A stretch of 64,000 nt of DNA from Polaribacter sp. NJDZ03 (GCF_019263805.1 NZ_CP079195.1:2715001-2779000); one strand, 5' to 3'. Positions 16,600 to 24,910 are shown, counted from the first letter of the stretch. The notes: generated from the letters alone by a model not told the origin. Numbers and translations are program-made.

Positions 16600-18585
16600 T
16601 TAAAAATTGATCTTTAAAGACGTAAAAATGTTACGTCCCATTCTGGGGATGTTTCCCCAATCTGCGTAGGTGCTGTAATATTCATTAAATAGGTTTTCTG
16701 CACCTACCTGAAAAACTGTTTTGTAATTATTAATGTAAAAAGTATAATCTGCAGAAATATTAAAGTTTTTGTAAGATGGCGTTTCGTCTTCTCCGTATTC
16801 TGGACTGTAATTATTTTGTTTGAAATCACCATTTAGTGCTGTTCCAAAACCGAAATTTTTATGAGAAAAATGTAGCGAAGTTTGATAACTCAACGGACGA
16901 ATAAATGGTAAATTCTTTTTATTATCATCTAAACCTCTTGCATAGGTTAACGTTCCTTTCCAATGTAAGTTTTCCAAAATATTGTACTTGGTATTTAGTG
17001 AGAAATTGAACAATGTTGCATAATCTAAAGAGGTATATCCTTTAACACCCACAGATTGATAATTCATTGGACTCCCCAAACTTAAAATTCTTCCTATAAT
17101 ATAATTTTGAATATAGAAATAGTTCACTTTGGCATTGATACTTCCTTTTTCGTTTTCGAAGCCAGCACTCGCATTTACTTCATAAGAAATTTCATTTTTC
17201 AAATCTGGGTTTCCGATGTAATCATACCGATCGAAACTGTTATAAATATAATATCCATATCCTTCGGAAACAGAAGGCGCTCTATGACCGTAACCACCAC
17301 CAACAGAAAAATTAAAATCACCTACATTTAAATGATAACTTGTATTTAAACTTGGTAAAAATCTTGTTTTTTCTTGTGGTGTTCCCGGGTGAAAAATCCA
17401 ATTGAATTCTACATATTTAGAATAATTGTAATTGACACCTAGAGAGCCACCAAAACTTAGTTGACTTGTATCAGAAATATCCCATAAATTACCTATTGAA
17501 AGTCCTGCATAGGTTGTTGTAACCCAAGGCCAACTATATGCAAACATAGTTCGTTCACTTCGGTCTTGCGGATACATGCGCATTTCTGCAATAGATAAAT
17601 TATTGTAGGCATTCAATTGCACTTCAGATGATAAATTACCTTTCTGAAGATTTACTTTAGAAACCAAACCATACGTTGTACTCCAACCAGGCATGTCCAT
17701 GTGAACCAAGTTTTCCGGACGTGTGGTATCATCCATATAATGTTCTATAGCATTAAAATACACTTTGGTGTCCCACACTTTTACAATTCCTTTTTCAAAA
17801 AATTGTTTGTAGGTAACCGATGTAATTAACGCTCTAGACAAAGACAAATCCATTGGTAATGCTGGGAAACCAACATTTTTAGCTCTATCAAAAATGGCAT
17901 CTACTCTTACAGAGGATAAATCACTTGTTTTGTAAGCGACTCCTAAAGAAGCGTTCAATTTTTCAAACTGAGAATGTTGTACTTCGTCATTATTTCCGTC
18001 TGAGTAATTTGATGCTTTTCTGTTAGAGATACTTCCATCTACTACTAATTTTTCACTAGAATAAGAGGAGTTTGCAAGGTTAAAAAACTGTTTGTTATTA
18101 AACTCGAATCCTGTTTGGTAAGCACCTTTGTAATTCTCCCCAATTGTAAATGCGGTACTTTTCCTTTTCAAATCGATGCTACCAGCAACTGTTGCTCCAT
18201 GCAAACTGCCCTCTTGTCCTGATTTTATATCAATATCAGATAAATTATTACTTTCTACATAAGACGTTACCGGGTCCATTTTATCGGTACAAGCGCCAAA
18301 AACATGCATACCATCTATGGTCACTAAAGAACGTTCTGTACTCATGTTATTCAACAACGGCTCCCAAGCATAAGGACCACGTTTAATAAAACTGATGTTG
18401 TCTGACGAGGCTAAAAATTCATCCACAGAAACTGCCATTTTCATGTCTGTTTCTATTTTATTTTTTTTAGCCGCTATAATTATTACTTCTTCTAAGACGC
18501 CACCTAAACTATCTTTTTTCTTCTCAACAGTTTGTGCATTTGCGAGAGTTGCTAATAATAGGATTGCTATCGTTATTATTTTCAT
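16600..18585 (-). CDS. TonB-dependent copper receptor (OprC-like)
   Basis: 661 residues from the ATG at 18585, four bases after the preceding stop. This start gives a clean signal peptide (MKIITIAILLLATLANAQ); an ATG seven codons earlier would overlap the upstream gene. A plug domain (SLVTIDGMHVFGACTDKMDP) is followed by a barrel ending in aromatic LKINF. OprC of Pseudomonas binds copper through CxxxM and HxM. Here CTDKM gives Cys106/Met110 and EHYMDD gives His289/Met291 (numbered from the longer ATG; subtract seven for this start). Outer membrane. It sits with MbnP- and MbnH-like genes, so copper is the likely cargo. Confidence 0.85.
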   Translation of the reverse strand: MKIITIAILLLATLANAQTVEKKKDSLGGVLEEVIIIAAKKNKIETDMKMAVSVDEFLASSDNISFIKRGPYAWEPLLNNMSTERSLVTIDGMHVFGACTDKMDPVTSYVESNNLSDIDIKSGQEGSLHGATVAGSIDLKRKSTAFTIGENYKGAYQTGFEFNNKQFFNLANSSYSSEKLVVDGSISNRKASNYSDGNNDEVQHSQFEKLNASLGVAYKTSDLSSVRVDAIFDRAKNVGFPALPMDLSLSRALITSVTYKQFFEKGIVKVWDTKVYFNAIEHYMDDTTRPENLVHMDMPGWSTTYGLVSKVNLQKGNLSSEVQLNAYNNLSIAEMRMYPQDRSERTMFAYSWPWVTTTYAGLSIGNLWDISDTSQLSFGGSLGVNYNYSKYVEFNWIFHPGTPQEKTRFLPSLNTSYHLNVGDFNFSVGGGYGHRAPSVSEGYGYYIYNSFDRYDYIGNPDLKNEISYEVNASAGFENEKGSINAKVNYFYIQNYIIGRILSLGSPMNYQSVGVKGYTSLDYATLFNFSLNTKYNILENLHWKGTLTYARGLDDNKKNLPFIRPLSYQTSLHFSHKNFGFGTALNGDFKQNNYSPEYGEDETPSYKNFNISADYTFYINNYKTVFQVGAENLFNEYYSTYADWGNIPRMGRNIFTSLKINF

Positions 18586-18589
18586 ATTC

Positions 18590-19513
18590 TTAAAATAAGA
18601 TATCAATATGAAGTTCTCCTCTTTCTCCTTCTACTCCTGGAGTAAATTCGGTAGAAACTTCGTTTCCTTTTATTATGTGTTGATTTTCATCTTTTAAAAT
18701 GAAATTCAACGTCCAATTCCCTGTCATAGTGTAATTCACAACTCCATGATACAAACCATCACTTTCTTGGGATAAATCTTCATTATAAGGTGATGAATGA
18801 TTTCCCATAGAAGGTTCAGGCATTCTTGGATCTATTAATAATGTGTGATTTTCTACTGCTGAATACGAAAATTGCGTAACATCAGTAAATTCTCCTGAGG
18901 CATTAGTTGGCTTGTTGTATTTGTAAATACCAGCAACCAAATCGTTTTGTGCCACACGCGGACTTTGAGGTGCAACTAACGCAATAAAATACTGCTCGTT
19001 ATCATTGCCTGTAAAAGCCGTCATGTTGAGGTTCATGTTTGTTTGCTCTTCTACAGTGATAACTTTATCGATAGATTGAGTTTTAGTATTATCAGTAAAA
19101 CCGATATACAACTGCCAATCTACTGTAGAACTACTCTCATTTGTAAACACAACATATCCTACGTAATACCCTTCAGTTGCATTATATGTTAGATTATATT
19201 CATGCGGACAAGAAGATTTATTACCATTCGCATCGGTCATAATTGGTAAAAAGGTAATTTTAGAATTATCGATGTTCTCACCTGTTTCTAATTTGGTGAT
19301 GTTTAGATGAACCTCATTATAACCTTTATACAAAGTACCATTTAAAGCTTCTATGCTAATGCTATAATTTTCATTATTTGCGATAGTTACTTCTTCGAAC
19401 TCAATATATTCTGTAGTTTCTATATTTAATTCGGCTTCGTAATTCGTTTTATCTAGCGTACAAGAAGTTATTACAATAGAAATTGCAATTACAATTATCT
19501 GTAAATGTTTCAT
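18590..19513 (-). CDS. Lipoprotein with two FixH/YtkA-like modules
   Basis: 307 residues, lipobox ITSC (Cys18). Two similar halves can be read: residues near 80-150 (FLPIM...SSCPHEYN...GYYVGYVVF...VDWQLYIGF) and near 225-285 (IDPRMPEPSMGNHSSPY...GLYHGVVNYTMTGNWTLNF). Both follow the YtkA/FixH pattern of a Met/His-bearing loop, then G-x-Y, then G-x-W. The Met/His loop of the second half could bind copper, but this is inferred. It is the second gene of the copper locus and ends four bases before the receptor start. I do not know a named family for the full-length protein. Confidence 0.72.
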   Translation of the reverse strand: MKHLQIIVIAISIVITSCTLDKTNYEAELNIETTEYIEFEEVTIANNENYSISIEALNGTLYKGYNEVHLNITKLETGENIDNSKITFLPIMTDANGNKSSCPHEYNLTYNATEGYYVGYVVFTNESSSTVDWQLYIGFTDNTKTQSIDKVITVEEQTNMNLNMTAFTGNDNEQYFIALVAPQSPRVAQNDLVAGIYKYNKPTNASGEFTDVTQFSYSAVENHTLLIDPRMPEPSMGNHSSPYNEDLSQESDGLYHGVVNYTMTGNWTLNFILKDENQHIIKGNEVSTEFTPGVEGERGELHIDILF

Positions 19514-19834
19514 TATTTTAGGACTGTTTTATTAAAAAACTGTTGAAAAACTAGTAGCAACAAATAGGAGAACAATTACTCGTTTTTAAGAAAGTATATT
19601 GCACATTATCAGCTAAACACAATTGCTATAATTGCATTTTTACTACTAAAAAGAAATCGTTAAGAAACACGCTTACCAAACACTGCGTAAAAAGCTTTTG
19701 TTTTAAAAAAAAACTTAACGGTGTGTTGTTCTTTACTATTAATTATTTCTAATTGATAGCACAGAACTAGATGCCTAATTAAAATTAATTAAGCACCAAT
19801 TATTTGGTGTATTGCGTTTCTTAGTATGAAGAAA
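19514..19834. other. Intergenic gap inside the copper locus
   Basis: 320 bp without an open frame of interest. It is T/A-rich, and I see neither a convincing -7 box for the minus strand nor a terminator. A short pairing (GCACCAATTATTTGGTG near 19792-19808) is the only structure noticed. Confidence 0.4.
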
Positions 19835-20200
19835 TTAAGCGAGTGGTGGGTGAAAAACAACATCCGTATAATGGAATTTATAGGTGTTATTATATGAAGT
19901 ACTTATTTTTAAATTTTCGTCTTTAGACAAAAGGAAAGATTCTTTGTGAGTTGTTTCTTGAAAATAAACGATAGAAATTTCTACTTTAAAAGATTGGTTT
20001 TTTTCATTACCACTTTCAGAATCTCCTGCCTTCACAATTTGTTTTGCTAAATGACATTTACCGTTACACTGTAACTCTGGAGCATCTTTGTTTTCACAAA
20101 GTTCGTTTTTAATATAATCGTAAAAAGCAGCATACTCCAATAATGGAAGCAAGGGTTTGGTAAGCAAGAATACCGATAAAAATATGGCAGCTATTTTCAC
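19835..20200 (-). CDS. Small membrane-anchored protein with CxGKCHL motif, first gene of the copper locus
   Basis: 121 residues. One N-terminal hydrophobic segment (about 3-20) works as signal or anchor. Then come Cys35 and the motif LQCNGKCHLAKQ (Cys45, Cys49, His50), an acidic Gly/Asn spacer, and a C-terminal YKFHYTDVVFHPPLA with further His. The Cys/His pattern suggests metal binding in the periplasm. I recognise the layout from flavobacterial copper-receptor neighbourhoods but know of no function. It lies 321 bp upstream of the double-module lipoprotein, same strand. Confidence 0.7.
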   Translation of the reverse strand: MKIAAIFLSVFLLTKPLLPLLEYAAFYDYIKNELCENKDAPELQCNGKCHLAKQIVKAGDSESGNEKNQSFKVEISIVYFQETTHKESFLLSKDENLKISTSYNNTYKFHYTDVVFHPPLA

Positions 20201-20268
20201 GATGCAAATATCTTGTTTTTTTATAAAATTTCCTAAGATTACTAATCTTATAAAAAATAGATAGTATT

Positions 20269-21273
20269 TTATCGCTGTAACCTTCCAGTAGTATTTCCTT
20301 CTAGAATACTCATTACTTCTTTTTCGTTTGCATAATTAATATCACCTAAATAGGTGTGTTTAATGGCACAAGCAGCGCTACCAAATTGCATTGCTTTATA
20401 GTCATCAAATTTTTGTAAACCATGTATTATTCCGGCTGCAAAAGCATCACCAGTCCCAATTCTGTCTACAATATGCGTAATGTCTAAATCTTGAGTTTCT
20501 TTAAATTCTTTACCGTTCCACATTCTCGCTCTAATTTTATGCCAAGAAGAATTGATAGAAGTTCTAATTTTATCAAATACTTTTTCTATGGTAGGATATG
20601 TTTCCATTAACTGTTTACTAGCCTCAATAAAATCGTCGTTAGAGTAAGAGTAATTGGTTTCTAGAAGTTCATTTATTTCATTTACACCACCAATAAAAAC
20701 GGTGGAATAATTTACTAATTCTGATAAAATTTCTTTTGGAGTACCTCCCCATTTCCATAAACCACTTCTGTATGTAGGATCTGCAGAAATTCCCATACCT
20801 TTTTTTTGGGCAAGAATTAATCCTTCTTTTAAAGTTTCATAACCACCTTTACAAAGCGCAGGTGTGATACCGGTCCAATGAAACCATTTTCCTTGCTTTA
20901 AAGATTTTTCCCAATTTACCATTTCTGGTTGAATTTCAGAAAAAGAAGAGTGAGATCTATTATAAGAAATAGAGCTCGGTCTCATAACAGCACCAACTTC
21001 TAAAAAATAAACACCTAAAGGTCTGTTAGAACGAACAATTGCTGAAGTGCTTACGTCAAATTTTCTTAGAAAAGAAATTGCAGTATCACCTATAAAATCA
21101 TCAGAAACACATGAAATATGTTTTACATCTTGTCCAAAATTGGCTACAGAAATACCAACATTTAATTCGGTACCACCAAAATAAAACTCTACTTGGTTAG
21201 ATTGAATAAATTTTTTGTTTCCTGAAGGTGAAATTCGCATTAAAACCTCTCCAAATGTAATTATCTGATTCAT
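20269..21273 (-). CDS. PfkB-family sugar kinase (2-dehydro-3-deoxygluconokinase-like)
   Basis: 334 residues. The N-terminal FGGTELNVGISVANFGQDV and the C-terminal DRIGTGDAFAAGIIHGL (anion hole and catalytic Asp) are the two PfkB signatures. Overall length and the AVMRPSSISYNRSHSSF segment resemble KDG kinases, which phosphorylate 2-keto-3-deoxygluconate in uronate and alginate catabolism. No aldolase gene is adjacent, so the exact sugar is uncertain. Cytoplasmic. Confidence 0.85.
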   Translation of the reverse strand: MNQIITFGEVLMRISPSGNKKFIQSNQVEFYFGGTELNVGISVANFGQDVKHISCVSDDFIGDTAISFLRKFDVSTSAIVRSNRPLGVYFLEVGAVMRPSSISYNRSHSSFSEIQPEMVNWEKSLKQGKWFHWTGITPALCKGGYETLKEGLILAQKKGMGISADPTYRSGLWKWGGTPKEILSELVNYSTVFIGGVNEINELLETNYSYSNDDFIEASKQLMETYPTIEKVFDKIRTSINSSWHKIRARMWNGKEFKETQDLDITHIVDRIGTGDAFAAGIIHGLQKFDDYKAMQFGSAACAIKHTYLGDINYANEKEVMSILEGNTTGRLQR

Positions 21274-21352
21274 AATAAATGTGTTTAAAAGGTAAATATA
21301 CCGTATAATAATCTATTAATGATCTATTTTATATTAAATTAAGTTTGTGGAA

Positions 21353-22132
21353 TTATAAAGATGTAATAAAACGAATTGTCTGGTTGTTAAACATTTCTGG
21401 CTGTTCTACGTTTACCACATGACCACAATTTTCAATTACAAATAGTGATGCAGTAACATGTTTAGAAACAATGTTTTTTATGGAAGGTAAAAACAAATGA
21501 TCTTCGGCACCCATAACGTACAATGTAGGAATTTGAATGTCTTTTGTTCTAAAAAAACGAAGTAAAGGATTGATTTCTGATGTTAATTTAAACCAGCGTA
21601 AAAATTCTTTTTGATATAATTTCTTCGCTTCGTTTACAAACAGCAATCTAGATTTTTTATGATTTTTCTTTGGCATAATAATAAATGCAAAGAGTTTGTA
21701 TAGCATCATATATGGCACTACAGATTTAAAGATATTACCAACTTTCATTAAAACCTGAGAGCGGAAATTCATTTTTATAATGGCACCTCCCATAATCATG
21801 CTTTTTACCATTTCTGGTCTTTTTTCGGCAAGATTTCTTATTAAGATGGTACCTAAAGAAATACCAATAAAATGAGATTTTTCAATTTTTAAGTGATCAA
21901 TTACTTCTACAATATCGGCCGTAATAGAATCAAAAGTATATTTTGCTTTAAAAGTATCTTTTAGTGTAGGTTTGCTATCTCCATGACCACGCAAGTCTAA
22001 AATTAAAACATTAAACTGTTTTCTAAAATCTCGTACTTGTTTAAACCAAATAGAACTACTGCCTCCTGCTCCATGAACAAAAGTAACCCATTCTTTAGAG
22101 GTTGTATGTGGATATGAATAGTAGTTTAGCAA
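21353..22132 (-). CDS. Alpha/beta hydrolase
   Basis: 259 residues. The catalytic triad is readable: nucleophile Ser in GISLGT, Asp in MGAEDHLFLP and His in NCGHVVNVE. The oxyanion region is VHGAGGSSS near residue 20. Cytoplasmic by lack of a signal. The fold covers esterases, lactonases and C-C hydrolases, and nothing here fixes the substrate. No operon partner at close spacing. Confidence 0.85.
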   Translation of the reverse strand: MLNYYSYPHTTSKEWVTFVHGAGGSSSIWFKQVRDFRKQFNVLILDLRGHGDSKPTLKDTFKAKYTFDSITADIVEVIDHLKIEKSHFIGISLGTILIRNLAEKRPEMVKSMIMGGAIIKMNFRSQVLMKVGNIFKSVVPYMMLYKLFAFIIMPKKNHKKSRLLFVNEAKKLYQKEFLRWFKLTSEINPLLRFFRTKDIQIPTLYVMGAEDHLFLPSIKNIVSKHVTASLFVIENCGHVVNVEQPEMFNNQTIRFITSL

Positions 22133-22301
22133 ATATTTATTTTTGATAGCTATTAAAATGGAAGTGCTAAAATAAGACTTTTAATTTTGATGAAGTTTTT
22201 AGTTGTTTTTTTAACCCTTTTATTATTTATAATAAATTTAAAATAGCCTTTCTTAAAAGAAATTTGTTTCCTGTTTTTTCTATTTTTTGTAATTTGCCTA
22301 A

Positions 22302-23102
22302 ATGGAAAAAGAAACAACTTCAAACAGAAAAAAAAATAAACTTAATTATGACCAAGAATTAAAAATATTGCACACAGAATTGGTGCACATGCAAGAGTGG
22401 GTTAAAAACCAAGGATTAAAAGTAGTTATCCTTTTTGAAGGAAGAGATGCATCTGGAAAAGGTGGAACTATAAAACGTTTTACAGAGCCTTTAAACCCTA
22501 GAATTTGCAAAGTGGTAGCTTTAGGTGTTCCTACCGAAAAAGAAAAATCTCAATGGTATTTTCAACGTTACGTGCAATATTTACCTGCCGCAGGAGAAAT
22601 TGTGTTGTTTGATAGAAGTTGGTACAACAGAGCAGGCGTAGAAAAAGTAATGGGCTTTTGTACAGAAGAAGAATACGATGAGTTTTTACGTTCTTGCCCA
22701 GAGTTTGAACGTATGTTGGTAAGATCTGGCATTATTGTTTTAAAATATTGGTTTTCTGTTAGTGATGAAGAGCAAGAAAGACGTTTTAAAAACCGTATTT
22801 CTAATCCTTTAAAACGTTGGAAATTTAGTCCGATGGATTTACAATCTCGCTCACGTTGGTTAGAATATTCTAAAGCAAAAGATCAAATGTTTGCACATAC
22901 AGACACCAAACAAGTGCCGTGGTTTGTAGTAAATTCAGAAAATAAAAAGAAGGCGAGGTTAAATTGCATTAGCCACATGTTAAGTAAAATTCCTTATAAA
23001 CAGATGGATATTAAACCAATTGAGCTTCCGCCATTACCAGATGGTAAAGCGTATGTAAGACCACCAATGGATTACCAAACCTTTGTGCCAGAAAAGTTTT
23101 AG
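22302..23102 (+). CDS. ppk2: Polyphosphate kinase 2
   Basis: 266 residues, a single PPK2 domain. Walker A is GRDASGKGG (47-55); Walker B begins DRSWYNRAG at Asp104; the lid region carries RRFKNRISNPLKRWKFS. Length and motifs fit single-domain PPK2, which moves phosphate between polyphosphate and nucleoside di- or triphosphates. Class (ADP- or GDP-forming preference) cannot be called by eye. Monocistronic, ending at a strong hairpin. Confidence 0.92.
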   Translation: MEKETTSNRKKNKLNYDQELKILHTELVHMQEWVKNQGLKVVILFEGRDASGKGGTIKRFTEPLNPRICKVVALGVPTEKEKSQWYFQRYVQYLPAAGEIVLFDRSWYNRAGVEKVMGFCTEEEYDEFLRSCPEFERMLVRSGIIVLKYWFSVSDEEQERRFKNRISNPLKRWKFSPMDLQSRSRWLEYSKAKDQMFAHTDTKQVPWFVVNSENKKKARLNCISHMLSKIPYKQMDIKPIELPPLPDGKAYVRPPMDYQTFVPEKF

Positions 23103-23118
23103 TTTCTAAAAATAAAAA

Positions 23119-23142
23119 AAGGCGAACATTTCTGTTCGCCTT
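23119..23142. terminator. Bidirectional terminator between ppk2 and the cupredoxin gene
   Basis: AAGGCGAACA (23119-23128) pairs with TGTTCGCCTT (23133-23142), loop TTTC, with A runs on the left and T on the right. Confidence 0.8.
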
Positions 23143-23165
23143 CTTAATTTCCCCAATTTTAAAAA

Positions 23166-23522
23166 TTATTCTACTATTAAAGTATATTGTGGTGTTGGGT
23201 TTAAAGGACAGAAATAAACATATTCTCCTTTTTTAAGAACTACCTCTTTAGAATTCCCTTTAGTATTGTTTTCTACTTGTGCAGTAACATACGCGTTTTT
23301 AATGTGCGCTTTTACATCTGCTTTTGGTGCTAAAACAAAACCTACATTGTGCCCTACGTTGTTGTTTGCTATTTCAAAAATATAAGTTCCTTCAGATAAA
23401 GTAATTTGTTTCTGAGTAAACTCACCATTTGTTTGTTCTAAAGAAACTGTTTTTACATCTTGTGCATTTGTATTAAATGCGAAACCTAAAACTACTACTA
23501 AAATTGCGATTACTTTTTTCAT
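23166..23522 (-). CDS. Small secreted cupredoxin-like protein
   Basis: 118 residues. Signal peptide cut near FNTNA20. The fold markers of a cupredoxin are present: His58 in NNNVGHNVGF and Cys105 in YVYFCPLNPTPQYTL. A type 1 copper site needs a second His after the Cys; here that place reads Gln112 or Tyr, and no Met follows. The copper site is therefore incomplete or unusual. Last gene of a minus-strand set with an AhpD-like protein, a 32-residue Cys protein and thioredoxin, which suggests a stress or redox role. Confidence 0.8.
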   Translation of the reverse strand: MKKVIAILVVVLGFAFNTNAQDVKTVSLEQTNGEFTQKQITLSEGTYIFEIANNNVGHNVGFVLAPKADVKAHIKNAYVTAQVENNTKGNSKEVVLKKGEYVYFCPLNPTPQYTLIVE

Positions 23523-23578
23523 GATTGTTGTGTATTACTAATTATTAAAAATTGATTATTATTCTTATTTACTTTTAT

Positions 23579-24112
23579 TTATAATGCTTGTGCTACAGGA
23601 AAATCTACTGCAACATCTGTTGTTTTGTGAAAATAGTTGGTAATTGTAATTTCTCCTATTAAGATAATTGCATCTGCCAAGTTTCCTTTTGTATATCCTG
23701 CTGCATATAAGTTTTCTACAGATTCTGCTGTTGCAGCGCCTCTGTTTTCTGCTACACTTTTAGAAAAATTAGCTAAAGCATTTAACTTTGCATCAAAAGA
23801 AGCTTTACCTGCTCTTAATTCTAAGATTTGAGCTTCTGTAAAACCATTCATTTTACCAATTGCAGTGTGTGCAGATAAACAATAAACACATTGGTTTACT
23901 TGACTTACCGCTAAGTTAATTACTTCTTTTTCTTTAGCAGAAAAACTTGTTTTTCCTTGTCCTATTGCTAAAAAGTTACCTAATGCTGTTTCACTGTGTG
24001 CAAATGCAGCGTATAAGTTAGGTACAAAACCTAATCCTTTTTCTAATTGACCAAAGATTGCTTTGTTATTTTCTGATACTTCGTTTTTTGTTGGTACGTT
24101 AAATGTGCTCAT
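23579..24112 (-). CDS. Carboxymuconolactone decarboxylase (AhpD-like) family protein
   Basis: 177 residues. The active-site pattern NQCVYCLSAHTAIG gives Cys75, Cys78 and His82, the CxxC-x3-H motif of AhpD-type alkylhydroperoxidases. The all-helical make-up and length fit. Such proteins reduce peroxides with a thiol partner, and a thioredoxin gene lies 330 bp upstream in the same direction. Followed by the cupredoxin-like gene after 56 bp. Cytoplasmic. Confidence 0.9.
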   Translation of the reverse strand: MSTFNVPTKNEVSENNKAIFGQLEKGLGFVPNLYAAFAHSETALGNFLAIGQGKTSFSAKEKEVINLAVSQVNQCVYCLSAHTAIGKMNGFTEAQILELRAGKASFDAKLNALANFSKSVAENRGAATAESVENLYAAGYTKGNLADAIILIGEITITNYFHKTTDVAVDFPVAQAL

Positions 24113-24155
24113 AATTTTATTTTTTATATTATTAATGTTTTGTTCTTCTTTTATA

Positions 24156-24254
24156 TTATGCTTTGCATTTGCAAAGTTGTTGTGCTGTGTTTTGATCGTC
24201 GTATGTTTGGTAACCCCAACAGTTAGGACATTGTGTGTTTTCTATTGTTTTCAT
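24156..24254 (-). CDS. 32-residue Cys-rich mini-protein
   Basis: Reads MKTIENTQCPNCWGYQ and ends QLCKCKA: four Cys as CPNC and CKC, a likely one-zinc knuckle. The ATG is at 24254 and TAA at 24156-24158. It lies between thioredoxin and the AhpD-like gene, 43 bp before the latter, and downstream of a copy of the putative AraC operator, so it is probably the first gene of that transcript. Too short for most gene callers. I recall similar short ORFs in flavobacteria but know of no function. Confidence 0.65.
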   Translation of the reverse strand: MKTIENTQCPNCWGYQTYDDQNTAQQLCKCKA

Positions 24255-24342
24255 ATTATTGTTGTTAGTTTTCCATTTTTATAGGAATGACACTTTTTTG
24301 TTTTTTTGAAATGCTTTCAAAAAGCGTTTCTAATAGTTGGCT

Positions 24343-24405
24343 CTGCAAAAATGCAACCGATAAGGACTTCAAAAATTGGACAAAAGTTCCTTTGATTAGG
24401 ACTCC
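24343..24405 (-). promoter_or_regulatory. Putative AraC operator/promoter, copy a
   Basis: Plus-strand order: TGCAAAAATGCAAC, then TGGACAAAAGTTC, then AGGAC. The two GGAC boxes start 21 bp apart (24378 and 24399), two helical turns. On the minus strand they precede a GTTGCATTTTTGCA promoter-like box upstream of the 32-residue ORF. Confidence 0.55.
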
Positions 24406-24442
24406 TTAAAAAGTTGCCTTTTTTTTTTAATGATTGCAGCGT

Positions 24443-24757
24443 TTATTTTAGTCTGTCTATTTTAGCTCTTAAGTTACTCTCTGTAATTAAACCTGTATGT
24501 CTGTCTGCAGGTGCTCCGTTTTTAAAGAAAATTAAGGTTGGTATGTTTCTTACATTAAATTGTGCTGCAAATTCTGGATATTCATCAACATTTACTTTTT
24601 TAATGGTTACATCGTCTTTTAATTCGTCTGCTAATTTGTTTATAGTTGGTAATAATGTCTGACAAGGTCCACACCAATCTGCATAAAAATCTAATAATAC
24701 GTTACTGTTATTTTCTATAACATTCGTAAAGTTTGTTTGTTCTAATTGAATTTCCAT
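24443..24757 (-). CDS. Thioredoxin
   Basis: 104 residues, the full length of a single-domain thioredoxin. Active site WCGPC at 28-32, cis-Pro in RNIPTLIFF near residue 74. No signal, so cytoplasmic. It is probably the reductant for the AhpD-like protein nearby. Upstream lies a near copy of the putative AraC operator seen before the mini-protein gene, suggesting joint control. The general trxA of the cell may be elsewhere. Confidence 0.93.
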   Translation of the reverse strand: MEIQLEQTNFTNVIENNSNVLLDFYADWCGPCQTLLPTINKLADELKDDVTIKKVNVDEYPEFAAQFNVRNIPTLIFFKNGAPADRHTGLITESNLRAKIDRLK

Positions 24758-24825
24758 TTTTTCTTATTTTTAGTTGCTGCTAACGCAGGATAAATTATTT
24801 GTTGTTGTGTTGTTATTGTTACACA

Positions 24826-24886
24826 CTGCAAAGATGCAACCCAAATGAAGGTTTAAAAATGGACAGAAGTTCTTACTGTTAGGACA
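24826..24886 (-). promoter_or_regulatory. Putative AraC operator/promoter, copy b
   Basis: TGCAAAGATGCAAC, then TGGACAGAAGTTC, then AGGAC. Distances between landmarks equal those of copy a (32 and 53 bases from the GCAA), and the GGAC boxes start 21 bp apart (24861, 24882). On the minus strand it lies about 70 bp upstream of thioredoxin. Confidence 0.57.
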
Positions 24887-24910
24887 GCGTAAAATAGTTG
24901 GCAAAAATGC

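Noticed and set aside
14429..20200. Methanobactin biosynthesis cluster
   Set aside because: No MbnB/MbnC-like or short precursor ORF is seen; MbnP/MbnH pairs occur widely without methanobactin.
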